Shown piece after piece: positions 46,562 to 59,700 of a stretch of DNA of 64,000 bases (positions within the stretch are counted from its first letter, which is position 1; every line of letters begins with the position of its first letter). The stretch spans positions 3,110,922-3,174,921 of the forward strand of contig NC_092678.1 of NCBI RefSeq assembly GCF_964355755.1. Reading direction: 5' to 3'. Origin of the DNA: Antedon mediterranea (lineage: Eukaryota > Echinodermata > Crinoidea > Comatulida > Antedonidae). The notes beneath the pieces were generated by a model. It was not told the DNA's origin. It searched no databases and saw only the letters and a list, made by a program, of their open reading frames with translations. The position numbers were made by a program, and so were the translations under genes.

Positions 46562-49500
46562 ATGTTAACACCAACAACATCAACTAACAAAATTGTCACC
46601 AACAAATGTTTACAAAGATTGTTTTATTTTATAAATTATATTTTGAAAGATCTCTGTAATTTCTGTGCACCAGTTTAGTCAACCTAAGTTTCCCAGATTT
46701 TAAGACTCTTGAACTACCCACGATCCCATGTTGTTTAATTTCCCATGATCCTATTGTTCTTCTTCCTTTATTTATAATTCACTTCTTGAATAAACTTCAA
46801 ATTGAGTCTGAAGTGTTTTGGCTTAAGATAATATTGAATATGTAAGTCATTCAAAGGTAGCCTTTGCAGTCTGTTTGTTGATTCTTTTTCACAAGAAATT
46901 TGTGAAAACACTTGTTTATTTTATCGTAATCAGTCAACCAGTAATATGGATAGTGTTTATAATTGGAGATGCTTGGTTGCAAGATAAATCTGATAAGAAT
47001 ATAATTAACTTACTGAGCTGTAAGAACGTATGAAGCATGACGAGTTGAGAAGATAGCTAAAGAATCAACCAGAAAGGAGATACTAGCCGAAGAACCAGTA
47101 AGAGCTAGTATATATGAGTCTATTTGGGGATTTTATTGTTTTATAATAAACAGGTAAGAATTTCCTATTAAATAATATTCTTCTCATGCAGTATGCAGAT
47201 AAGTAATTTGCATATTATAACCAAATTCTTATTAAGTGTCGCATGTAAATAAAGAATCATGAAGAGAGTGGGATTGTCTTTGAAAAATGTATTAGCTCTA
47301 TGTTGGAGCACTTCACTTGTGCTCTTGGCTATTACATGATCACTAGTTAGGATGTTATAGTAGATACTATATAAAATATGCAGAAATGTTGTATTTCAAT
47401 GAGTTGCAACCTTCATCCTAGATGTTTGTGATTGTTGGCTTATGGGATCAATTTTTAGTGCGGTGAATCACAGAATAATGATATAAATTAATATCAAAGT
47501 TCAGTGTTGAGATAGAGAATTTATGAAACATAAAAACCCCCACTATATATGCTGCTCAGTGTTTGCACAGACCAGCTACAAATGCGTGTATTTTTCCGTA
47601 AGTTACTTAGTATAGTACATAATAATACAGGTAGGTAGATTGTCGAATTAAACAACATTATATTATATTTCTTTGTTATATGGCATATGTTTCATTGATG
47701 AAGAGTAGTAGTAATAATCTTTCAACTGCTTTCGTCATTGATGAGATTTAAGTTGTAGAAATAAGTCTTTCTGTATGTTTTTCTGTAGAAGATATGCGTC
47801 TTACTTGACACTTGGCCTTAGGAATCAAGTCTAATGTCATATTGAATGAATGTTATTACTTTTGAAGAAGATAAAAACCAGGTCTCTAGAATACCTAACA
47901 AATTTAGCAGTCTACAGCGAATCTGTGAGAAAAAAATTAGTAAGATTTGAATTTCTTAGCGAAGACATACCACACAGGTAGTAGAATTGAAAAGTCATTT
48001 AATTTTTCTGGACGCTCATTGGTTCTTCAAGTGTTGCATATAAATGTCTTGTACATTGTGGAAATACATTTAATACGAAATGATGATAATGATGATAATT
48101 TCTGAATTCTAATAATTTTCCAATAGAAATTCTATGTGATTACATTCTTGAGGTAATGTCATTTCTTTTTCTTTTAAAAAATGTATAATAATAATGATCG
48201 ATTTTAACTTTTAAATTTATGGAATAATCATTTCTAGTAATTATACTGTAATTTGATAGTTTAGAAATGTTTTCTCATTTTGTAATGTTACAGAAAGATC
48301 CATCATTTTTTTTTAATATAATTTTTTGAAACTCTGTTTTAAAGAGATAATAAATTTAAACTTTATAAATTTATTCTTCATATTTGTAATAATAATCAAA
48401 AGATTTCTTCTTTTCTAATCTTCTTTCTTCATATTAAAAGTAATTTAGAATGGAATATAGTATTCCCTGTAGTATAATTCATAGTTCCAGAATTCCTGGC
48501 TGTTTTTGATTGTATTTATTGTGATCATTGCTGGAGTGTTGTATATGGAGTGGCGAAATATTTGAATCCAATGGGACACTATTTTTCACAGTAATGGTTT
48601 GGCATTTTTACAAAATCTCATTTTGTGTCGGTTGATGACATATATTTTCTTACCTGCAACGAAAAGATTATTTTAAAGCAAATTATGTATTTATCATAAG
48701 TTTTCACTTTACGTGATATTAGGAACTTTAAATGATATAGACAAATTTACAAAGTAACAAAACCTTCCTCTACCATTCTTTGCATACCGTATATGGATTA
48801 GCCTCCCCAGAGAATGGGTGAGATCTATAATAGTCTGTCAAATAGAGATACCAAGAAGTAGTTCATCATTTTTATTTTAGCTGTCTAAAGAGGGAGCAAC
48901 ACTATACAAAAAATCACTAGTAAATGAGCAATATTAGTATTTATGTATTAAAACAAATTAAAAACTTTAAAACCTTCTCCGAACCATATTTTACCCAAAT
49001 TCTGAAAATCGGATGTAATGGCATCTCAATTGAATTGTGAAGCAGAGTATGAATTGATATTCATAGTAAATTGTATTGTACTTTCTCCTGACATTAATAC
49101 TGTATTTTATACCTGAGGCATTGCCCGACCACCTAGACTGATCATCATATCTAAATCTGATGAAATGCCTTCTACTAATTAGGTCAATTAAATGAATTAA
49201 TAAGATTTATTTGAATATAATTGAATTTCAATTCATGATGCATGGTGATGATAAGATAGGCTTAATTTATTATACCGGTATTTGGGAAGATATCTTCGCG
49301 GTTTAAGATCTAAAGAAAGAGCTGCAATAAAGTGTTTTAATGAAAACTTATTTTACTAATCTTAGAAGCAGAGATTTGAATAATGATAGAAGGCTTAATA
49401 AATTAAGTCAGAAGTAATTGGGTTTCAGAAGTGGTAGTAATTGTTAAATGATTACAACTCTGAAGAATATCATTTGGCACCTGTTTTATGCTTAAATAAA

Positions 49501-50737
49501 GAATAATGCATTTTATTTTTTGTTGAAAAAAACCTATTTCTAAATTTCAGCAAATATAGCTTGTTATTTTATAATATTTATTATATTACCTGCCCCAACC
49601 AATTTCAAAAACTTGGATCTGCTGCTGTACATTGTGGTCACTAAAGGTTATTGAACTATACCATTATAAAGATCATGCATATTCATGAGTTTTTGGCAAT
49701 TAATTTGATGACATCACTACTTCCTGTTGTCCTGCATTTGACCTGAATACAGGATATTGTAATGTGAAATCCCCAAGGAACCCCCCAGGAAGGAGCTTAC
49801 TTCCTAATGGAATAAATTCAAATGATATAGTTCGGCTGTTTGCCTTTTTCATATTTGATAATAATAAAAGTTAAGCTAAAAAAACAGGTGGTAGAGTAAT
49901 GTATGATTAATTACATTTTAATAACATTCTCTATTGATTATTGAACACTAGTAATATTATTATTAATGTTGTATTTTTAATTTACTCAATATATTTGGTA
50001 AAAGAAAGAAAGATTCAAATCTAAATGAAAAAACACAAATTTTTTAAACAAACTTAATCCATGTTATTTATTAAAAGAAACCAAAAAAGGACAATAATGT
50101 AGAAAAAAGATAATATTTATTGCGACATTAATTTGAATATTCAAATCTGAAAAATAAAAAAATTAAATTTATTTGATGTTGTATTTATTTTGCACACGTG
50201 GGCAATTCACACCGGTTTGTAGTATCACGCAACATGATTTTACTTATGTGTGATAATAATGATAATACGAATGTAATTAAGAATTTGCATATTCAGGGGC
50301 AATCTTGTACAACACTATAATACTGCTGTTTATTGTTGATAAGTTAAACGGGAAAGTCTGCAGTACGTACATGACTTCCTCGTGTTTATTAATGTGAACA
50401 GGACGATTCCTTAGTATTAAACATTTGACTGTGTAGACATTGAAAGAAAATGAACGTAATTTGAAGTCAGAATTTAAAAGCATTGTTGGTTTTCATTTGT
50501 AATTAATATCCTAATTCAACATGATAGGTTTGTGCGCTGATGACTTTTCAATAACATTAACAATTACACATTTTCGGTTTAATTTGTCTTTGGTGTCTGC
50601 TAAGTTGCTATAATTAGAAGATGGGTTACTAGTTCTAGGTTTCTCTTCCATGTTGCTTTTTTAGTGTCTGGTAGGTTCAAATATTATTCAAGGTCATATA
50701 TTAATAATTGAAATTATAACTAATAGATAATGTATAA

Positions 50738-50980
50738 GGAGTGGAGCTGTAGCTTGGTGGTTAATGTGCTTGCCTTCCAATCCCAAGGTCCTGGGTTCAA
50801 TCCTGACCAAGTGCAGGGTTGTAACTCATGACTCTTTCAACTCCACTCCCTAAGCCTCAAATGAGACTTAGTTTATAAGCACGATAAATTATTAAATAGT
50901 TTATCCATCCTGTTATTGGCGAGTTCATCGCTGTTGGATGAGTATGAATAAAAAAATAAAAAAATAAAAAAAAATAAAAA
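50738..50980 (+). mobile_element. tRNA-derived SINE, full-length copy
   Basis: It starts GGAGTGGAGCTGTAGCTTGG with an A box and a B box (GGTTCAATCCT, slightly decayed). The tail domain TATCCATCCTGTTATTGGCG and GCTGTTGGATGAGTATGAA is nearly identical to the 29796 copy, and the element ends in A-rich (AAAAAT)n. The middle differs more than head and tail, which suggests the tail is under selection for recognition by the LINE machinery (inference). Confidence 0.88.
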
Positions 50981-53023
50981 TGCTTTTCATATTCCCTTGA
51001 AATGAACAAGGGACAATATATGTAATAAATATAAATTAAAGGGAAACTTTGTTGGGTCTTAAAGGTGTCCCCTTAATAGGAGTTCTACTTTACACTTACA
51101 TTTTAAATTTTCTTATAAAACTGAACACATCTGGAAATTTTTTTTCATTTTCCATCTCAGTTCATATTTCTTTAAACCAACAGTTTCATTTTCTAAATTC
51201 AACAATCAGTTTCTAGAAACGACTCGTCAACAACACCTGATACTTTGAGAAATTTCAAAATATGCTATTTCCATTGAAACTATAGCCATTTTTTCAACAC
51301 AGCAATTTCATTTTTCCTTAAAAACTAAAGGTTATATGTCAAATAAAAACATTTCAATGGGATTTGTTTCAAACTGTTTGAGGATATTAATAATAATATT
51401 GAAATTGATTTTTATCTTTACTTTTTGAAATTAGAAATATTTAAACTAATGGAATTGAAGGTTAAAGAAATATTTCAATTTTTGTATTGGAATTGTTTAA
51501 TTTTGCAGTGTAAAAAATTTAAAAGCTATATTAAATATCTTATTGAAACATAAAGCATTTTTTAATTTTGCAGTGAAAAAATATTCTTTAATACCAACGC
51601 ATTGAAAAGCTGCACTAAAAATCTTAGTGGGACAAACAGACAAATAAGAAATTGCCAACAACTAAAAAGTATATTTAGAGAGATACATAATTATTGTAAG
51701 CGTGACATGGTGGTACCCGTGGTATTACTTATGTCGCTTGTATGTATAATTGATTTGTTAATATTGTTGTTCTATTTTTATCATTTCTCGATTACCGGAT
51801 CTGACATTCGTACCGTAAATTACAACTATGACGTTACGCTATTGATATATCGTTGTCTATGCTCATAAACATTTACTTTGTGTCCGATATTGTATTACTA
51901 ATTGGCTATGTATCGCATGTCATTATGTATTAATTTCATATTTTCATATCGTGTAAAGTTTTTATTCTGTTTTTCATTTGTCTTATGCATTTAAAACCTG
52001 GATAAAAACACTGTTTTTTAACATGTTATAATATTTGATAACTATATAATTTATAGCATTTAATACCATTACCAACCACAGAAATTGAGAATTGATAACT
52101 ATATTTTGCTCATAACATTTATTAAGAACATTTTACAGAAGTTTTTTATTTTAATACAATTTTCAACTAATCACTATAGAATACAGTAATATATTAGGAA
52201 AAGGCATTTTACTTATTATTGTGTGTTTGTTTACTACAGGCTTACTTATAGGTATAATAGCCTGCCCTACTTTTCATACTAACTATCCCAAAGTATTCTT
52301 TATCATTATGTAATATTATACCTTATTACTACTATTAGGTTACCAATACTTTACAGTAACTTATTTTTCTTTGTTTCTTTCTTCACACTGTTCTTTTGTG
52401 TACCTGTTGTAAATCCTACAGAGAATAAACAATTAATTCAAAGATCGGCTTCGTCTAAGAGAAGTCTGATAAAAGTTTCTTTCATTGTTTGTTAGCACCG
52501 CCAATAAAGACACTCTGTCATACCATCAGTCCCAGTAGACTGAACAAATCTGTATAATTACGTGATTGGTGTGATTGTGCAGTTTCATTGCAGATTTTTA
52601 GACACACACAGCATCCTTATTTAGTTGCCCAGGCAATGTCCTATTAATTGGATGACTGACAGTTTTGCTGAGTTGTAAAAACCGTTTTTATGAACAATTT
52701 TTCTGTTGACATTCATTACACAGGTTCTAGTTGTTGTTGTAAATTGAACTACTATATTAAACTCATTTAATTTTTTACTATAGTAGCATTTTTGTATGCA
52801 CAGTGTTTGATTGTGTAGTTTGCACAATCCCCTTTTGTCGATGTTATTAAATTTAACAAACTAATTTAACTGTTTAGTTCATGATTGATAGACAGATTTC
52901 AATCAATGTTAGGAAGGGTTTCCTTGAATCCAGACAAGTAGGTTGTGGTTGCCAAAATGCAAGTTGCTATGAATTATGATGTCAAAAAACCACAAGATCC
53001 TGGTAAAGTGTTTCTTTCAAATG

Positions 53024-53085
53024 TAGGGATCACTTTTGGTTATGGAAAGTTGGGTAGGGATCACTTTTGGTTATGGAAAGTTGGG
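53024..53085. repeat. Two-unit 31-bp tandem repeat
   Basis: TAGGGATCACTTTTGGTTAT followed by GGAAAGTTGGG occurs twice without change, at 53024 and 53055. Confidence 0.92.
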
Positions 53086-53160
53086 TGGGTCAAGAGTTTG
53101 AAGTTAAAAGGTTCCTAAATGTACGTCATCATAAATTACTCTATTTCATCACCATCATTA

Positions 53161-53513
53161 AGGGGCATTCCCACCTGTTCCGTTTCACGGAACGGAAGAC
53201 GGCGCCGTTTTTGTCAACGTGACGCGCCCGTTCACCGTTCCGTTTTAATCATTCACACCTGTTACCGTTTTGTGACGTATTCCGTGACATAATAAACTAT
53301 GAAACGGGTTATGATTGGTCAAAGTAGACCGTGTTTCGTTTCCGTTCCGTTTCTATCAAGTTATGAGCGATCGTTCCGTTGTTTTTCACCGGCCGTTCTT
53401 TTTTCACGGGACGGATTTGGTGTAAATGCTGCTATTGTTTTAACGCTTTTCGATTTTCTAACAAAACGGTGCCGTTCTCCGTTCCGTGAAACGGAACAGG
53501 TGTGAATGCCCCT
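53161..53513. mobile_element. MITE family C, 353-bp GC-rich element with TTA duplication
   Basis: Terminal inverted repeats begin AGGGGCATTCCCACCTGTTC on the left and AGGGGCATTCACACCTGTTC on the reversed right, extending through CGTTTCACGGAACGG. TTA lies on both sides (53158-53160 and 53514-53516). The element is distinctly GC-richer and CpG-richer than its surroundings. A third, internal copy of the terminal motif (ATTCACACCTGTTACCGTTT) lies near 53250. The short open frame inside it is not a gene. TIR and TSD fit a PIF/Harbinger-type non-autonomous element. Confidence 0.9.
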
Positions 53514-56018
53514 TTAGATTCCTAAAAAAGTAGCCTGTAATTTACTATATTAATTGTTTAAATGTACAAATTTAGCATTTTTTATATTTCTTTTTTGAAT
53601 AAATGTTGAAGAAATGAAAATAGTACTGTACGATGAAGATCAACACATAAAGTGTTATTTATGTAACTTTTATTAGATGAAAAGACAAAGCCTGAAAAAA
53701 AAATCCCTCCCAAAAAAGATTTTATAATGCCCTCAATTTATAAATGCTGTTTTTATTGGTTTATAGGAGTAAGTCTAGTGTTTTATTGCATCATAATAAT
53801 ATATTATGTAAAATTTCCTTCAATAAAAACCTTGATCAAGTTCAACATTATACAAGGTTACCTAATTACCACATTCATACTTTACTTTCTTTTAATTATT
53901 ATTTAACCTTCTAAATCCACAACAATGTTAGTGAATTTAGAATGTTCCATTTTGCAAACAGGAACATTAAATGTATGTTTTTATATTCCTCCTAAATAAA
54001 TGTCTTTTGTTTGTTTCACAGGACATTGTACCCTATGCGAGTGTCCCCTAAATAGGAGTATCCCAAAGGGAATGTTCCATTGTTAATGGAAACTCCCAAG
54101 ATTTATACTATTGTTAGAGCATCTTGGCTTTAATAAACATATTAATCTTTATGATATAGTAAACATTCATTCAACATGATGTATGTGTAATATTTAAATA
54201 TTAAACTACATATTGGAAACTTGAATTATAGGCAGTTACTTTTACTATACTGCTTGATGTAGACATTCAGTAAATATTTGATGTTATATTGAGTGAATAT
54301 CTAATGTATGCTCAGTACATTAGATTGCTTTGTGATGTTTATTATGCAGACATATCTGATTGATATGCATGTATTCATCAAAGGGCTAATGATTTGCTTT
54401 CTGTCAATGTAACTTAAATTGAATACAGTGACGATGTCCGTCTGATGCAGTGATGGTTTTAACTGTTTTCAATCTGTAGTAATAATTATACTAACTATTA
54501 TAAATAAAGATGTCTTGTCTCTCAAAACATACAAAACTCTGAATAGGCCATTTTGTAGTATTAATAAAGTTATACAAAAATGGGAAAATAAACGGAAAGG
54601 AAAAAAGGAAAACATAATCAATTGAATTTAACAAAAAAAATTAATTATTTCAGTGTACTCAAATTTTTGTAAAGACAATATCTTTAACTCGCTGCATATC
54701 ATATTTTAGAAAATTAGTAAAATAATATTCAAACGCTGATTTCTTCTTTAAATTTTCTTATATATTATTGCCCTTATAAAATATGTAGTTTGCATAAAAC
54801 TCCTCAACTGCGCACGTTGATGAATTAATGACAGTTTTCATTATACATAATCTGTCGGAAATTCTTTAGCATTGTAAATAACGACATTTGAGTATCGTTT
54901 TTGAGATGTTCGTATTTAAAGTGTTTGGAATCGCGTGTGTGCAAGATATCACTGTAATTGTGCTCCTATTGCTAATAAGCATCGTTTGATCTTTATTGGT
55001 CGTAAGAATGCATCTGTTTTTAGCACAGCTCCTCAAGCCCCACATAACTGTCATTCTTCTATAGTGTACGAGATGGCTTTATAACAGTGCATTCAATCAG
55101 AGCCTATTCTAGTGTCTGAATGCTCAACATATTTTGACTTCTAGCTTAGAGGATATAACTTAGCTACTGTATGATGCTTTTAATGCGGATGATATTTTTT
55201 AAATTCTCAATTAACAACTTGGATTTGTCTAATTCTCTTTATCAACTTGGATTATATGATAAATAAAGGGTCTTAAAAGGTATGTTAATGTATGTTGCTG
55301 TAGATTATATATTTATTTAACTTTTAGATTAATTTTGCAACAGAATATTTTACATAGATGTTGATCAATCAATATTAGGTCATAATTGTTTTTCTGAATA
55401 TTTAAGTAGATAGTTTACCAGAATATTTACCAGCCCACATACCAATTTGCTGGCTGAATCAACATAAATTGCCCGCATAGTTAATATACTACAACCACTG
55501 TCGCCAATATCTGTTGGAATATTTATTATTATTTTGAGTATATGGTGAAAATAAATTGATACCTGATGCCTGATACATTGTACTAATACATACGGCTAGT
55601 AAGTATTATTCTAAGCTGATACTTATTTGTGTGCTAGGGAAATAAACATTTGGTATTCGAAGGAAAATATGTGTATCAAAAGTTTGTTTAGTTTAATAAA
55701 GTCTCTTTAAATTAAACTTTGCTTAAAAATACTGTAAATAATTTGAAACAAATTGACATTGAATGTTGTCATGAGGATTAATATCAGCTGTCACTGGTAT
55801 TACATAAGCATCTCCCTGAAATATTTATGTTCATGTTGTGAAGGCCCTGAAGTATATTGACAGCTTGACGTTCTTACATTGATGGATAAACAACAAATGT
55901 CAAATTTGTATCTTTCTCCGTCATACGTATTCCAACGTATTCCATAACTAAAATGGTGGTTATTTATAGTGTTATAGTATGGTAAGATGAAATTTTACAT
56001 TCATTTATTTGGTATAGA

Positions 56019-56058
56019 CATAGAGATATTATAGTGATATCACTATAATATATCTATG
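56019..56058. repeat. 40-bp near-perfect palindrome
   Basis: CATAGAGATATTATAGTGAT is followed directly by its reverse complement with one mismatch pair, with no loop. It could extrude as a cruciform or be the core of a decayed inverted-repeat element. Confidence 0.85.
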
Positions 56059-56289
56059 GTATAGTCTCCCGTATAGTCTACATGTACACGCATTTGGTCC
56101 ATCCATCCAATAACATTTGTCCAGACAATGAGTATCAGTCTTTTTTAGGATAATTGCAATAGCAAGTTAAATCGCTGTCCTTGTTGACAATCCTTTCACA
56201 GGAAAACTTCAAGAGATCCTTTACTTAAATAATTCTTAAGGAATTAAGTTGTTTTTATTCCGGGAAAAACTTGTGGAATCAGTCAGGAT

Positions 56290-56740
56290 TTTAATGAAAA
56301 TATTCTTATAATGCTATTTAAATGTTTAAAAGAAATAGCTCCAAGATACTTAACAATTTTATTTACTGTAGATAACCATAATAAATGCACCCGCTCCCAA
56401 AGTAATAATGACTTATCTATTCCATTATGGAATAACTCTCAGGGTAAAAGAACTTTTGTTTATAGATCAACTAAATTATGGAATTCTCTACCAAATAACA
56501 TAAAATCAGAACTGCATAATATGTCTTTGGCAACTTTTAAACCTTCACTATAGAAAACATATATGTATTAACCTTTTTGCCTTCACAATTGTAAATAGTT
56601 TTATATCTGTTTTCTTTCTTTTTGTTTTTCTTTTATATTTTGTTTTTGTTGTAAATATGTTTACTGAACCACTTTGGAAATCAGTACATTTGTATTGAAA
56701 GTGTATTTCAGTTTAAAGAAAGAAGAAATAAATAAAAACT
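56290..56740 (+). pseudogene. 3' remnant of a non-LTR retrotransposon (LINE ORF2 C-terminus)
   Basis: An open stretch from 56311 to 56553 encodes MLFKCLKEIAPRYL and ends with FVYRSTKLWNSLPNNIKSEL and ATFKPSL. These are the typical closing motifs of CR1/L2/Jockey-like ORF2 proteins (FKCLxxxAPxYL, RS...KLWNSLP, S...FK). Everything upstream, including the reverse transcriptase and endonuclease domains, is missing, so it is a 5'-truncated dead copy. About 190 bases of AT-rich 3' sequence follow. Clade cannot be fixed from this fragment. Confidence 0.75.
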
Positions 56741-59700
56741 GAGGACTGTGCAAGTATCTTCACCAAAAAGTCAACAATTTCTTGCAATTTTCTTCCATAT
56801 TTCTTGATAAATAAAAGTATCAATGTATGTATTCTTGAGATTATAATATAACTATAAATTAGTATTTTCATCTACTATATATTATGTAATAACAGCTATG
56901 CTGCGTTTCTAAGATGTGCTTCATTTATTATTGCTTTATACACAGCACAGACAAATTACAGAATTGCAATTATCACTGTCTTGTCTGCTTATTTGCAAAT
57001 AGTCCTTCAATACATTGCACTGACGAGACAACAATTTAACAATTGTAATTCTTGATATATATATCCTATCCTGACTGCCAAGTAACTATTTTAATACTGT
57101 GTATGCAACAGACAATAAAGGAATTGTAATTCTTGTAATGCTTGCGTGTGGTGAATGAACAAAAGTAAGTGAACAGGGATTCTTTCACAGCTCTTTGCTA
57201 ATCCTTTGAAAGGAGCTATTGACAATTGGGTTTAAAGTAGGCTTTGAAAACGTAGGCCCTGAAACTTATTCTAAGCTACTATTAAGTTGCAACTGCAACA
57301 GTCAATATAGTTGCTGGAAATATACCTTGTAAATAAATGTGTTAGAAGTTTCAGTAGGAATCATTATATTAAATTTTTTAATTTGTAAGGTATAAGGTAA
57401 GTGAGATTGAAATTGAAATTGTTGCTTTGTTGAAATTGTTTTTGTGGAGGATATTCATGGCTGTAGGCACTGTAAGTACTGGTTAAATGAACTGCTGTAT
57501 TTAGGGCATACTCATTTAAGAGAATGCTAAATGTTCAGGTAATGTGAAATTTATACATTGTATCAAAACAAATTATTTGTGTTTTTAATAATAGCAGTAT
57601 TGGGTTAAGTATTCCGTTGTAAATGATTGATTATGATTTCTATCGATTAGTTTTCAGCATATTATATAAAGGAGTTTTCGTTTACCAATCTGTTCTCTTT
57701 ATCTATTTAGTTATTCATCCATCTGTGTTCTTGAATAATATACTTTAATATTATTTTAAAATATAAAATATTACAAAAACAAGATTTTCCCATGTGAGCC
57801 GTTTGCACACTTGTCAAAATCTTAGATAATTATGATCATCATAACCAGAAACTTGATAGTATATACAGCATTTAACAACTATTTTTTTATATTATTCTTT
57901 GCCTATTATTTTCAGCCAATCACATGCTGTATCAACAAAACAGAATTCCGTTTGTCAAAATATAATTTCCCTTGTGTCGCATAGCCTCTTTGATCCTATT
58001 TAAATTTCCTTATATCTCTTCAGAAGTTTTTCCCTTGATATTTAGTTTTATTAGTCAGTATGTCTACAACATTAACTTCGATTTTGTTAATGTAATTGTC
58101 TTATGGTAGTCATTTTTATTTGTTTTCAAGAGCACAGATCCAGAAGAAAAAGTTAACCCATGTTCTTTGTGAACAAACAAATACAAATGTATGTGAGGAT
58201 TACTAGAAACTTGGTCCTGATTGAGTTAGATTAGTTACATGAATAGTACTAGATTTAGTTTGTCACGAGACGTTATCCACGCAAATGCAACATGTAGTAA
58301 GTAGAGAGTTAATACTATATCTAACATCCCATGACCTGATGTTGTGCTGAATTGTTTGCATTTTCTATCTACAAAAAATGTTTAAAAATCGGATTGGTCA
58401 TTTTATTATGGATAATATATGTGTAAAACAAATACACAAGCAAGTTCTGTTTGTAATACAAAAGTTAATTTAGTTTACAATACTTTTGTAAGATAATTAT
58501 TTGAAGAGAGCTTATGAGTCAGCCTTCAGTCTACAATGTTGTTATGTATGCTGTAGGGGAAACAACAAACAATAACTTTGATCAGTTTGTGCAAAGTTTG
58601 CATTTGTCAGAGGAATGTGGATGATTCGGTTAACTGATCTCACTTCACTTTAATTAGTTGTAAAGTCAACACACCAGTAGCGGAACTTCAGCAGTTATTT
58701 CCCTCATGCAAAGGTGACCTGAGCGGCAAGCTCTAACAAGGCTTGAGTTGTGGCACGTTTCCCCCCTCATGAATTGGCGAGTGTATGGTGTGAGTCGGCG
58801 ATAGGTTCTTTATTAGATTATCAGTCGTAACACAATTCTTATTTGCAGTAGCAACAGTCATAACGTGAACAATGTTGTTTTAGTTATTGGATTGCCTTGC
58901 TAAGCACAGCAGTGATATTTTTCTATTGTACAGGTAAAATATTCTTCATTATTAATTTTTTTTCTTTCTATATAATATATTCAATAGCACATGCTATATT
59001 AATTGCTAAATTGCTAACTGTGTTTCTTTAGGACATTCAACTTTGGCTAAAAGTTCATTAAGTTTTGTTTAATACTCTTTCTATGACATTAGTAACTTTT
59101 GTTATTCATACACTTTGGTATTACTTACTATGTGCAGTAGTTTCAATAGTATACTCTATTCTAGTACACTAAACTGATATTGTTTTTAGGACAGTGAACT
59201 TTTAATCTTATGCAAGACATATTGCACTATCTTTACTATCTTTTGTTGTTTGGTTTTAAATATTTATCTCTTCCTGATAAAGTTACTATTAAAAGTACAT
59301 TATTAGTTTTTGTATTATTGTGCAGTTTTTTATTCAAAATGTTTATTTCTCGCTTGTTCAATAATTCTTTAGTGTGCTATTCTAGACCAAACCCCATAAA
59401 CCTACATAAAAAAAATGGTTTGGAGTAGTACATATATTATTTATAATACTGTTATGTGAATATACTTGAACTTGGTGCTTTTGATTGTCACTGCTGTGAT
59501 GGTCATATAAGTGATGGTCATAAGAAAGATATAGTCACAGAGTTTTACAAGAGTAATAAATAAGACGCTTGTCAAAATGTAATGATAATATAGAAATGGT
59601 AAACTAATCATATTTTTATTATAAAATATATCAGACAAGCTAGTGAATATTCCAGATGTTAAAATGAAACCTCATTTCATATTAATATCGACCTTTGTTT

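Noticed and set aside
51602-51868. 88-codon frame with a membrane-like segment
   Set aside because: Hydrophobic stretches arise easily from T-rich DNA, and nothing around it looks like a gene.
57381-57405. Donor-like AAG|GTAAGTGAG
   Set aside because: The upstream open stretch from the nearest acceptor contains an in-phase stop.
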